Below, piece after piece: positions 1 to 7,176 of a DNA stretch of 7,740 nt (positions are counted from its first letter, which is position 1; every line of letters begins with the position of its first letter). This DNA is from an uncultured Clostridia bacterium (GTDB taxonomy: Bacteria > Bacillota > Clostridia > RGIG6154). The position numbers were made by a program, and so were the translations under genes. The notes under the pieces are model-generated. The model did not search any database and was not told the DNA's origin. It worked only from the letters and a program-made list of their open reading frames with translations. The stretch is from assembly GCA_934446135.1 (NCBI GenBank), contig CAKSDT010000080.1:1-7740 (forward strand), in the 5' to 3' direction.

Positions 1-1
1 A

Positions 2-697
2 TTATATTAATCCGTAATACTCAAATACCTGTTTGTTTGTGCCGTAAAAGATATCATCACGGTTTGAAACTTTTTTAAATACTTGTTCTATAAAATCCCA
101 ATTTTTGTCGCCGTCAAATTCGTATGAATGTCCCCAAAGGTAGAAAATCTGAGGTTTTTCGGGATTTTCCATTGCCAAAAATCTGTCAATATTTTCCATA
201 ACTTCCGCGTCATTATGATGATTTGTAGGAACAAATCTCAGAAGATCGGTTTGAGTATCGAAATTATTACTTTTTTCTGATGCCAATCTTGAATATTTAA
301 TTCCTATTTTGTTCAAATATTCAATAGTTCTGTCATCATATCTTCCGTAGGCGTATGCTGCACCTACGATTTTTTGTTCAAACATATCTTCAAGGCAGAT
401 TTTATCCAGAAGAAATTCTTCTTCAAACTGTTTCTCATCTGCAATTTCCGGAGGATCTATATGGGTTCTGCCGTGAATTGCAATTTCATGACCTGCATAT
501 ATGGTTTTGATGCCTTTGGAAGGCAATCTTTTAACTTTAAATCCTTTATATTCAAAACTTGATTCCCGGTCCAAAAGTCCGCTGTTTAAATTAAATGTGC
601 ATTTTAAGTTGTATTTGTTTAAAAGTTCGATGAATTTTAAGTCGGATTCGATGCCATCGTCGTAACTTAAGGTAAAAGCCTTCATTATTTTTTTCAT
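2..697 (-). CDS. Polysaccharide deacetylase-like protein (cytosolic, NodB-fold)
   Basis: A complete 231-residue protein resembling the metal-dependent carbohydrate esterase 4 / NodB family, which removes N- or O-acetyl groups from sugars. Visible motifs are TLSYDDG at residues 9-15 (the TFDDG motif, with D13/D14 as catalytic base and metal ligand), HGRTH at 75-79 (the HxxxH zinc motif), a YAYGRYD segment at 115-121 where the family usually has RPPYG, and LWGHSYEF at 187-194 carrying the last conserved His. The motif-3 Arg appears to be missing. There is no signal peptide or membrane segment, so it probably acts in the cytoplasm on a soluble sugar, not on the cell wall. The start at 697 is chosen because AAGGAG (707-712) lies 9 bases upstream; the next Met, four codons in, is too far away. 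It lies downstream of tyrS on the same strand. The family is fairly sure; the substrate is unknown. Confidence 0.82.
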   Translation of the reverse strand: MKKIMKAFTLSYDDGIESDLKFIELLNKYNLKCTFNLNSGLLDRESSFEYKGFKVKRLPSKGIKTIYAGHEIAIHGRTHIDPPEIADEKQFEEEFLLDKICLEDMFEQKIVGAAYAYGRYDDRTIEYLNKIGIKYSRLASEKSNNFDTQTDLLRFVPTNHHNDAEVMENIDRFLAMENPEKPQIFYLWGHSYEFDGDKNWDFIEQVFKKVSNRDDIFYGTNKQVFEYYGLI

Positions 698-712
698 ATG
701 TCATATCTCCTT

Positions 713-744
713 AAAAATAATTCCACACAAGTAAATGTGCGGAA
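713..744 (-). terminator. Intrinsic terminator after tyrS
   Basis: Read on the minus strand, TTCCGCACA pairs with TGTGTGGAA (9 bp, one G-U pair, 6-base loop). A TTATTTTT tail at 713-720 follows. It begins 5 bases after the tyrS stop codon. The stem is modest in GC and the deacetylase ribosome binding site starts right after the tail, so partial readthrough is likely. On the plus strand the wobble becomes an A-C mismatch, so it works best in the tyrS direction. Confidence 0.7.
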
Positions 745-749
745 TGGAT

Positions 750-1979
750 TTATTTAACAATAACTCTGTGGAAAACTTTCTTACCTTTTTTGATAATCAT
801 AACACCGTCTTCAAAAAGGTCGTCCGTTACTTTTCCGTTTACATCTGTGTATTTCTCATTGTTTACAGCAAGACCGTTTTGCTGGATAAGCCTTCTTGCT
901 TCACCGTTTGACGAGGCGAGTTTTGTTTTAACCAAAAGTGTCATAATACCCATACTTCCGATATCGTCTTTAGATATTTCGGTTGTTGGCATATCTTCAG
1001 AAATACCGCCGTTTAAAAATACTTTTTCGGCTGCCTCTTTAACCTGGTTTGCTACATCTTCGCCGTGAACAAGTTTTGTAACTTCATAAGCAAGAACTTT
1101 CTTTGCTTCGTTCAACTGCTGACCTTCCCATTTTTCCATTTCACGGATTTCATCCATCGGAACAAATGTAACAAGTTTAAGGCAGTTAATTACATCACTG
1201 TCCTGAACATTAACCCAGTACTGATAAAAATCATAGGGCGAACATTTTTCGGGGTCAAGCCACAAAGCACCTTTTGCTGTTTTACCCATCTTTTTACCCT
1301 CAGATGTTGTAAGAAGGGTAAACGTCATACCGTAAACCTGTTTTTGCGATTTCTTCCTGCAGAGTTCAAGACCTGCGAGAATGTTTGACCACTGGTCATC
1401 GCCGCCAAGTTCTATTTTGCAGTTGTAATCTTTATTCAAAACATAAAAATCATATGCCTGCATAAGCATGTAGTTAAATTCAAGGAATGAAAGACCTTTT
1501 TCAAGCCTTTGTTTAAAACACTCTGCAGTAAGCATTTTGTTTACCGAGAAACACGAACCGATGTCCCTTATAAAATCAATATAGTTTAATTCCAGGAGCC
1601 AGTCGGCATTATTTACCATAAGTGCTTTTCCGTCTGAAAAATCAATAATTCTTGATAACTGTTCTTTAAATCTTTCGCAGTTGTGATTAATTGTTTCGGT
1701 TGTCATCATCTGACGCATATCGGTTCTTCCCGAAGGGTCGCCGATATGACCTGTTCCGCCTCCTACCAATGCGATGGGACGGTGGCCTGCATCCTGCATA
1801 TGCTTCATAACGACCATCTGAAGAAAATGACCTACATGAAGACTGTCAGCGGTAGGGTCAAATCCGATATAAAAAGAAACTTTTTCTTTTCCCAAAAGTT
1901 CTCTTATTTCTTCCGGATGTGTTGTCTGTGCAATAAGTCCTCTTTCCAAGAGTATATCATAAACATTTTTCTGTTCCAT
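750..1979 (-). CDS. tyrS: Tyrosyl-tRNA synthetase
   Basis: Class I aminoacyl-tRNA synthetase that activates tyrosine with ATP and charges tRNA-Tyr in the cytoplasm; it acts as a homodimer. The 409-residue length fits bacterial TyrS. The Rossmann catalytic domain contains HVGH at residues 48-51 (the HIGH signature), the glycine-rich segment GGGTGHIGDPSGR at 73-85, the tyrosine-binding region QAYDFYVL at 174-181, LGGDDQWSN at 191-199, and KMGKT at 230-234 (the KMSKS loop, with Gly in place of the first Ser). The C-terminal part from about residue 343 is an S4-like RNA-binding domain (KTKLASSNGEARRLIQQNG). AGGAAGG at 1987-1993, 7 bases upstream of the ATG, supports the start. It has its own strong promoter. 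No T-box leader is present: the predicted leader is about 30 bases long. Confidence 0.97.
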   Translation of the reverse strand: MEQKNVYDILLERGLIAQTTHPEEIRELLGKEKVSFYIGFDPTADSLHVGHFLQMVVMKHMQDAGHRPIALVGGGTGHIGDPSGRTDMRQMMTTETINHNCERFKEQLSRIIDFSDGKALMVNNADWLLELNYIDFIRDIGSCFSVNKMLTAECFKQRLEKGLSFLEFNYMLMQAYDFYVLNKDYNCKIELGGDDQWSNILAGLELCRKKSQKQVYGMTFTLLTTSEGKKMGKTAKGALWLDPEKCSPYDFYQYWVNVQDSDVINCLKLVTFVPMDEIREMEKWEGQQLNEAKKVLAYEVTKLVHGEDVANQVKEAAEKVFLNGGISEDMPTTEISKDDIGSMGIMTLLVKTKLASSNGEARRLIQQNGLAVNNEKYTDVNGKVTDDLFEDGVMIIKKGKKVFHRVIVK

Positions 1980-2014
1980 TTAATTGCCTTCCTGTTCTAA
2001 AAAAATTCATACCT

Positions 2015-2043
2015 ATTCTATAGTATTTCACTTATTTTGTCAA
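2015..2043 (-). promoter_or_regulatory. Sigma-A promoter for tyrS
   Basis: On the minus strand there is a perfect -35 box TTGACA (2038-2043), a 17-base spacer and a -10 box TAGAAT (2015-2020). Transcription would start near 2008, only about 30 bases before the tyrS ATG. The -35 box lies 7 bases from the -35 box of the divergent promoter. Confidence 0.85.
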
Positions 2044-2050
2044 TAATTTC

Positions 2051-2079
2051 TTGCTAATTAGACAATAAAATGATACAAT
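2051..2079 (+). promoter_or_regulatory. Sigma-A promoter for the AlaX gene
   Basis: The plus strand shows TTGCTA (2051-2056), a 17-base spacer and TACAAT (2074-2079). A TG at 2071-2072 forms an extended -10. Transcription should start near 2086, giving a leader of about 25 bases before the ATG at 2112. Confidence 0.8.
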
Positions 2080-2111
2080 AACCTAAGTATATTTCTGAAA
2101 GGAATGATTTT

Positions 2112-3254
2112 ATGACAGAAAAACTTTACGATAAAGACGCATATTTAACGGAATTCAATGCAAAAGCCGTATCTTGTGAGAAAGAAAATGAATTATACAA
2201 AATAGTTCTTGACAGGACTTTGTTTTTCCCGGAAGAGGGCGGACAATGCTGTGATAAAGGCACTTTAAACGGCATAGATGTTGAAAAAGTTGAAATTTTA
2301 GAAGATGAAATTATTCATTATTTAAAAAAGCCTTTAGAAACCGGCAAAGAAGTTTACGGTAAAATTGATTTTTCCGTCAGATACAGAAATATGCAAAATC
2401 ATACCGGCGAGCATATTTTAACCGGAACGCTGCACAATCTTTACGGTGCAGAAAACACAGGTTTTCACTTAGGAAGCGAGTATATAACTATGGATATTAA
2501 CATTCCGCTTACCAAAGAGCAGATAGACAGAGCGGAACTGGCTGCTAATGAAGTTGTATTTAATAACAAGAAAATTTTCTGCTATTACCCCGAAAATCCT
2601 GAGGCACTTACATACAGAAGCAAACTCGATTTAAAAGAAAATGTAAGAATAGTTGAAATTGAGGATACCGATATGTGTGCCTGTTGTGCACCTCACTTAA
2701 AAACCACCTCTGAGGTGGGAATAATCAAAATTTACGATTATATGAATTTCAGGGGAGGAACAAGATTTATAGTAAAATGCGGATTTGATGTATATGGTGA
2801 TTTTAAATATCTCAAGGATTGTGCAAAAGATATATCGGGTCTTTTGTCGGTAAAACAGGAAGAAATCGGCATAAGCGTTGCAAAACTTAAAGAAAATTAT
2901 GACAATGAAAAGCAAAAACTTGTTGAAATGACTGAAAAATATTGCCTTTTGGTTGCCGAAACTTCCGAAAAGCCTTTTGCGTTTTTTGACACTGATAATA
3001 CTGATGCAGTGAGAATAGCGGTAAATAAGGGTGTTGAAAGGTTTGGCTTTTTTGCCGGATTTATCACAGATGCAGATAAAGTAAGATACATAATCGGAAG
3101 CAAAACGATTAATTTAAGAGATGAAATCAAAGAATTAAATGCCGCACTTTCCGGAAAAGGCGGAGGCAAAGATACTATGGTTCAGGGCAGTTTTTCTGAA
3201 AATCCGCAAAAAATATCGGAATATTTTGAAAAAATGGAAAAAAAGTATTGTTAA
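2112..3254 (+). CDS. Alanyl-tRNA editing protein, long AlaX type with DHHA1 domain
   Basis: A 380-residue free-standing relative of the editing half of alanyl-tRNA synthetase, expected to hydrolyse tRNA-Ala mischarged with serine or glycine. The N-terminal beta-barrel (about residues 1-90) carries FFPEEGGQ at 38-45. The editing core has the zinc ligands H97 and H101 in HTGEHIL and C191 and H195 in CCAPH, matching the HxxxH and CxxxH pattern of the family. RGGTRFIV follows at 214-221. Residues about 235-285 look like the coiled coil that precedes DHHA1, and the C-terminal GGGKDTMVQGSF (350-361) is the DHHA1 glycine-rich motif. There is no aminoacylation domain, so it is not AlaRS. GAAAGGA lies 8 bases before the ATG. 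It is divergent from tyrS and has its own promoter. No terminator is visible before the downstream promoter, so readthrough into the oad operon is possible. Confidence 0.92.
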   Translation: MTEKLYDKDAYLTEFNAKAVSCEKENELYKIVLDRTLFFPEEGGQCCDKGTLNGIDVEKVEILEDEIIHYLKKPLETGKEVYGKIDFSVRYRNMQNHTGEHILTGTLHNLYGAENTGFHLGSEYITMDINIPLTKEQIDRAELAANEVVFNNKKIFCYYPENPEALTYRSKLDLKENVRIVEIEDTDMCACCAPHLKTTSEVGIIKIYDYMNFRGGTRFIVKCGFDVYGDFKYLKDCAKDISGLLSVKQEEIGISVAKLKENYDNEKQKLVEMTEKYCLLVAETSEKPFAFFDTDNTDAVRIAVNKGVERFGFFAGFITDADKVRYIIGSKTINLRDEIKELNAALSGKGGGKDTMVQGSFSENPQKISEYFEKMEKKYC

Positions 3255-3276
3255 ATATTGCAATTTGTGATATAAT
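3248..3276 (+). promoter_or_regulatory. Promoter of the Na+-pumping decarboxylase operon
   Basis: TTGTTA (3248-3253), a 17-base spacer and a consensus TATAAT (3271-3276), with TG at 3268-3269 as an extended -10. The -35 box overlaps the stop codon of the AlaX gene. The predicted leader of about 100 bases to oadG is A/T-rich and contains only a weak hairpin (AGTAA/TTACT, 3303-3318). I recognise no riboswitch in it. Confidence 0.8.
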
Positions 3277-3384
3277 GCTGATAATTTGGAGTTATTTTTG
3301 TTAGTAAATATTATTACTTCTTAAAAAGCAGTTTTATTTGCTGATAAAAGAAAAACCTATGTGGTCTGAAAGGAGGAAAACAAT

Positions 3385-3666
3385 ATGGAAATAGCAAACT
3401 GGTTTGTTATTGTAATGGGTCTTGTAACCGTATTTGTAGGACTTATTTGTATCATTATAATTTGTTCCGTAATGGGTGCGTTGTGCAAGACTTTTATCAA
3501 GGAAGATAACACTCAGCAGACTACGGCAAAAAGCGTTCAGACAGTTTCGGAATCTTCTGAAATTCCTGACAGACAAAAACTTATTGCCGCTTCCTGTGCA
3601 GTAATTGCGGAAGAACTCGGAACTGATGTCGAAGCAATAAAAGTTTTATCTTTCAAAAAAATGTAA
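3385..3666 (+). CDS. oadG: Na+-translocating decarboxylase gamma subunit (OadG family)
   Basis: A small 93-residue membrane protein with the layout of OadG / MmdD-type subunits: one hydrophobic helix at about residues 6-34, a polar Thr/Ser/Gln linker at 40-60, and a conserved-looking tail with the motif AEELGTDVEAIKVLSFKK at 75-92. In the known enzymes this subunit sits in the membrane, contacts OadB, and ties the carboxyltransferase to the pump. Unlike enterobacterial OadG, it contains no histidine at all, so the zinc-binding His-rich tail described there is missing. The start has an excellent AAAGGAGG (3369-3376) 8 bases upstream. It is the first gene of the operon and is followed after 27 bases by the biotin carrier gene. 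Small size makes family assignment rest partly on context. Confidence 0.85.
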   Translation: MEIANWFVIVMGLVTVFVGLICIIIICSVMGALCKTFIKEDNTQQTTAKSVQTVSESSEIPDRQKLIAASCAVIAEELGTDVEAIKVLSFKKM

Positions 3667-3693
3667 GAAAATCAGAGAAAAGAGGAAATTTAA

Positions 3694-4062
3694 ATGAAAA
3701 AGTATAAAGTTAATGTAAACGGAACAGATTACGAAATCGCAGTTGAACTTATGAGTGAAGAAGAAATTAAAGCATCTGAAAACGCTAAAAAAGAAGCACC
3801 TAAAAAAGAAGAACCAAAGGCTGCTGCACCAAGTGCTTCAGCAGGAGAGGGCGAAAAAATCGAATCGCCTATGCCGGGTACTATTTTAGATGTTAAGGTT
3901 AAAGCGGGCGACACCGTTAAATCAGGCGATGTTCTTATGATTCTTGAGGCAATGAAAATGGAAAACGAAATTATGGCAGGTGCAGACGGAACAGTTACAT
4001 CTGTTTGTGTTGCAAAGGGAACATCTGTTGAAGCGGGTACACTTCTTTGTACAATTAAATAA
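3694..4062 (+). CDS. Biotin carboxyl carrier protein of the decarboxylase (GcdC/MmdC-like)
   Basis: A 122-residue biotin/lipoyl-attachment protein. Residues 1-25 form a short N-terminal strand region, 26-54 are a Lys/Glu/Ala/Pro-rich flexible linker, and 55-122 are the biotinyl domain. That domain has the hallmark ESPMPGTI (57-64) and EAMKMENEI (85-93), where K88 is the predicted biotinylated lysine, 34 residues from the C terminus as expected. It would shuttle the carboxyl group between OadA and OadB at the inner face of the membrane. Its position between the gamma and beta subunit genes, and the absence of a biotin domain at the end of OadA, assign it to this complex and not to acetyl-CoA carboxylase. 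AGAGG (3681-3685) lies 8 bases before the ATG, and the next gene starts after only 17 bases. Confidence 0.93.
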   Translation: MKKYKVNVNGTDYEIAVELMSEEEIKASENAKKEAPKKEEPKAAAPSASAGEGEKIESPMPGTILDVKVKAGDTVKSGDVLMILEAMKMENEIMAGADGTVTSVCVAKGTSVEAGTLLCTIK

Positions 4063-4079
4063 TTAATAAGGAGAGCATA

Positions 4080-5678
4080 ATGATGAAAAAGAGAATTTTC
4101 TCTGCAATTCTTGTGTGCCTTATTTTAGTAATCAGCGTAATGCCTTGTATGGCACAGGGAAATACAGAAGTATTAGGTATTAAAAATGCGTCTTATGATA
4201 AGACTTCGGGAGTTTTGTCGTTTACTGTTGTAAATTCGGGCAAAACATCAATAGCATTTGTAGGTACTTTAAATGCAGACGGCGAAGAAATTCAGTTTCT
4301 TCAAAGCGTCGGACAACTTGATGCGGGCGGCGAAATGAATGTGAAAGTAAATGCCCAAATCAAAAACTATGATGAAAAGAATCTTCCTACAGTTGAAGCA
4401 GATTTTCAGTATATGGAAAATTCAAGCGATATAGATGCCACAAAGCAGGCAGATATCAAAACTGTCCATATTGATAATATTTTCACAGGTTCGGCAACAC
4501 CTATGCAGGCGGTTATGAACTTTTTAAATCAGACAGGTTTTGCAATGATTGCGTCAAACTATAAGTACATAATAATGATTCTTATTGCTTTCGTTCTTAT
4601 GTATCTTGCAATTGTAAAACAGTTTGAACCGCTTTTGCTTTTGCCTATAGCGTTTGGTATGCTTCTTACAAATCTTCCGGGTGCTGAAATGTTTCATGAA
4701 GAACTTTTTGCAAACGGTCATGTTCACTGGGATTTGTTCAAAGCAACAAATGCAGTTACTCCGGGACTTATAGATTATTTGTACCTTGGTGTAAAACTCG
4801 GAATTTATCCTTGTCTTATATTCCTCGGTGTAGGTGCAATGACAGACTTTGAACCGTTGATTGCAAACCCGAAGAGCCTTCTTTTGGGTGCTGCTGCCCA
4901 ACTCGGTATTTTCATTACATTCATAGGTGCGAGATATCTGGGATTTACTCCGGCAGAAGCAGGTTCAATCGGTATCATCGGCGGTGCCGACGGTCCTACA
5001 GCAATTTTTGTAACAACAAAACTTGCTCCTCATCTTTTAGGACCTATTGCGGTTGCGGCTTATTCATATATGGCACTTGTTCCTGTAATTCAGCCGCCTA
5101 TTATGAAACTCCTTACAACAAAAGGCGAAAGATCAATCGCGATGAAACCTTTGAGAAAAGTTTCGAAAACCGAAAAAATTCTCTTCCCTATAGTTGTTAC
5201 CGTGTTCGTTACACTTTTGGTTCCTTCAGCAGGTCCTTTGGTTGCTTGTCTTATGCTTGGTAACCTTGCAAGAGAATGCGGTGTTGTTGACAGAATAGCA
5301 AAAACTGCTCAGAACGAACTTATGAATATTGTTACAATATTCCTTGGCATTTCGGTTGGTGCTACCGCAACGGCTGAAACATTCTTAAGTCTTTCAACAA
5401 TAAAGATTATCGTTATGGGTGTTGTTGCATTCGGATTCGGTACGGCAGGCGGCGTATTACTTGCTAAATTTATGAACTTGTTCTTAAAGAATAAGATTAA
5501 TCCGCTTATCGGTTCGGCAGGTGTTTCTGCAGTTCCGATGGCAGCCAGGGTTTCACAGGTTGTAGGTCAGAAAGAAAATCCGAAAAACTTTCTTCTTATG
5601 CACGCTATGGGACCGAACGTTGCAGGCGTTATCGGTTCTGCTATTGCAGCCGGCGTATTAATTGCTTTGTTTGGTTAA
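4080..5678 (+). CDS. oadB: Na+-translocating decarboxylase beta subunit with N-terminal extracytoplasmic extension
   Basis: A 532-residue membrane protein. From about residue 142 it matches OadB/GcdB, the subunit that decarboxylates carboxybiotin and exports Na+. Motifs include KQFEPLLLLPIAFG (180-193), GVGAMTDFEPL (250-260), IGIIGGADGPTAIF (297-310), YSYMALVPVIQPPIM (328-342), NPLIGSAGVSAVPMAARVS (474-492) and LLMHAMGPNVAGVIGSAIAAG (505-525). D304, N474 and S483 are spaced exactly as the functional D203, N373 and S382 that I recall for Klebsiella OadB. The first ~141 residues are extra: a signal-peptide-like start (charged MMKKR, hydrophobic 6-22, possible cleavage after CMA at 23-25), a beta-rich polar stretch of about 100 residues, then the first pump helix (about 162-179). 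Two in-frame ATGs (4080, 4083) both suit AAGGAG at 4068-4073. The pump assignment is very strong; the role of the extension is unknown. Confidence 0.95.
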   Translation: MMKKRIFSAILVCLILVISVMPCMAQGNTEVLGIKNASYDKTSGVLSFTVVNSGKTSIAFVGTLNADGEEIQFLQSVGQLDAGGEMNVKVNAQIKNYDEKNLPTVEADFQYMENSSDIDATKQADIKTVHIDNIFTGSATPMQAVMNFLNQTGFAMIASNYKYIIMILIAFVLMYLAIVKQFEPLLLLPIAFGMLLTNLPGAEMFHEELFANGHVHWDLFKATNAVTPGLIDYLYLGVKLGIYPCLIFLGVGAMTDFEPLIANPKSLLLGAAAQLGIFITFIGARYLGFTPAEAGSIGIIGGADGPTAIFVTTKLAPHLLGPIAVAAYSYMALVPVIQPPIMKLLTTKGERSIAMKPLRKVSKTEKILFPIVVTVFVTLLVPSAGPLVACLMLGNLARECGVVDRIAKTAQNELMNIVTIFLGISVGATATAETFLSLSTIKIIVMGVVAFGFGTAGGVLLAKFMNLFLKNKINPLIGSAGVSAVPMAARVSQVVGQKENPKNFLLMHAMGPNVAGVIGSAIAAGVLIALFG

Positions 5679-5754
5679 AAAGTTTGGAATGTAAAATCGC
5701 TTTTGGACAGAATTTTGTTCCAAAGCGGTTTTACGGTTCCTTGTATTAAACTTT
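5679..5754 (+). other. Long intercistronic hairpin between oadB and oadA
   Basis: The core pairs 5691-5703 with 5722-5734 (13 bp, one T-G pair), then continues with GGA/TCC and CA/TG around single-base bulges to a small loop. Outside it, GGAA (5686-5689) pairs with TTCC (5737-5740) and AAAGTTT (5679-5685) with AAACTTT (5748-5754). No T-run follows the outer stem, only TTTT inside the core, so it looks more like an attenuator or an RNA processing/stability element than a full terminator. The oadA ribosome binding site (5760-5766) stays outside the structure. Confidence 0.65.
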
Positions 5755-5777
5755 AATTTGGAGAGGAATGAAAAACT

Positions 5778-7166
5778 ATGAATAAACTGTTTATTACAGA
5801 TACAATTCTCCGTGACGCTCATCAGTCTCAGGCAGCAACAAGAATGAAACTTGAAGATATGCTTCCTGCTTGCGAAACACTTGATAAAATCGGTTATTGG
5901 TCACTCGAGTGCTGGGGCGGTGCAACATTTGACGCTTGTATGAGATTTTTGAACGAAGACCCATGGGAAAGATTGAGAACTCTTAAAAAAGCAATGCCTA
6001 ACACAAAACTTCAGATGCTTTTTAGGGGTCAGAACATCTTAGGTTACAAACATTATGCAGATGATGTTGTTGAACAGTTCTGCAAAAAGTCAATCGAAAA
6101 CGGCATTGATGTAGTAAGAGTGTTTGACGCATTAAATGACAAGAGAAATCTTCAGTCGGCAGTAAAATTTGTTAAAGAATACGGCGGAATGTGTGAAACT
6201 GCAATTTCTTACACTGTAAGCCCTGTTCACAACATAGACTATTTTGTTAAACTTGCCTGCGACCTCGAAAAAATGGGTGCAGATGTTATTTGTATCAAAG
6301 ATATGGCAAATCTTCTTTTGCCTCACGATGCTTATAATCTTGTTAAAAAACTTAAAGAAAATATCGGTGTTCCGATTCATCTTCACACCCATAATACCGC
6401 AGGTACAGGTGATATGACAAACCTTATGGCGGCTCAGGCAGGTGTTGATATTGTAGACTGTGCTTTGTCACCGCTTGCAAACGGAACTTCAAACCCTTGC
6501 ACAGAATCTTTGGTTGCAACTCTTAAGGGAACAGAGAGAGATACAGGTCTTGACCTTAAACTTTTAAGTGAAGTTGCGGCTCATTTCAGAACAGTTGCAA
6601 ATAAATTAAAAGCAGAAGGAATTTTAGACCCTAAGGTTTTAAATGTTGATCCTAATGCACTTTTGTACCAGGTTCCGGGTGGAATGCTTTCAAACCTTAT
6701 TTCACAACTTAAACAGGCAAATGCCGAAGATAAATATTATGAAGTTTTGGCAGAAGTTCCCAGAGTTCGTAAGGACTTCGGTTATCCGCCGCTTGTAACT
6801 CCTACAAGCCAGATTGTCGGAACCCAGGCGGTTTTGAATGTCTTAATGGGAAGATATAAAATGATTTCGAAAGAGTCAAAGGGACTTTTAAGAGGAGAGT
6901 ACGGTCAACTTCCGGGCAAAGTTAATGAGGAAGTGAGAAAACTTGCCATAGGCAATGAAAAAGTTATCACTTGCCGTCCGGCAGACCTTTTAAAACCTGA
7001 ACTTCCAAAGTACAGAGAAGAAGCAAAAGATATTGCAAAATCTGAAGAAGATGTCCTAAGTTATGCACTTTTCCCGCAGGTTGCCGAAAAATTCTTTAAA
7101 GCCCGCGACGGTAAAAAGGAAAATAACGGAGTTAAGGCTATCAAAGTAGTAGATTTAGGAAACTAA
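5778..7166 (+). CDS. oadA: Oxaloacetate decarboxylase alpha subunit (carboxyltransferase), without biotin domain
   Basis: A 462-residue carboxyltransferase of the OadA / pyruvate carboxylase / transcarboxylase-5S type, which transfers the carboxyl group of oxaloacetate to biotin and releases pyruvate. The TIM-barrel starts with ITDTILRDAHQS (6-17, D13 a metal ligand). CIKDMANLL (172-180) carries K174, the lysine that is carboxylated in the family, and HLHTHNTAGTGD (201-212) supplies metal ligands H203 and H205. ECWGGATFD (44-52) and MLFRGQN (80-86) are substrate-site motifs. The part after about residue 300 is the post-barrel helical region. The protein ends there: the Ala/Pro linker and biotin domain of enterobacterial OadA (about 590 residues) are missing, and the separate carrier gene supplies them. 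GGAGAGG at 5760-5766 precedes the ATG. It could be read as a pyruvate carboxylase B subunit, but the linked OadB and OadG favour decarboxylation. Confidence 0.93.
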   Translation: MNKLFITDTILRDAHQSQAATRMKLEDMLPACETLDKIGYWSLECWGGATFDACMRFLNEDPWERLRTLKKAMPNTKLQMLFRGQNILGYKHYADDVVEQFCKKSIENGIDVVRVFDALNDKRNLQSAVKFVKEYGGMCETAISYTVSPVHNIDYFVKLACDLEKMGADVICIKDMANLLLPHDAYNLVKKLKENIGVPIHLHTHNTAGTGDMTNLMAAQAGVDIVDCALSPLANGTSNPCTESLVATLKGTERDTGLDLKLLSEVAAHFRTVANKLKAEGILDPKVLNVDPNALLYQVPGGMLSNLISQLKQANAEDKYYEVLAEVPRVRKDFGYPPLVTPTSQIVGTQAVLNVLMGRYKMISKESKGLLRGEYGQLPGKVNEEVRKLAIGNEKVITCRPADLLKPELPKYREEAKDIAKSEEDVLSYALFPQVAEKFFKARDGKKENNGVKAIKVVDLGN

Positions 7167-7176
7167 TAGGTAAAAT

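Noticed and set aside
2704..2718. Near-perfect palindrome CCACCTC-T-GAGGTGG inside the AlaX gene
   Set aside because: It encodes the conserved HLKTTSEVG stretch and is not followed by a T-run; a chance product of the codons, although it could form a small mRNA hairpin.
4138..4160. Possible lipoprotein lipobox at Cys23 of OadB
   Set aside because: Residues before the Cys are V-M-P, which do not fit the L-[A/S/T]-[G/A]-C pattern. A normal signal peptidase site after CMA is more plausible.
4554..4901. Minus-strand 115-codon ORF inside oadB
   Set aside because: It is a shadow of the strongly supported oadB frame and has no recognisable motif or ribosome binding site.
5768..5785. Short ATG frame (five codons) overlapping the start of oadA
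   Set aside because: It is out of frame and stops at once, and its ATG is nearly touching the ribosome binding site. The spacing fits the ATG at 5778 better.
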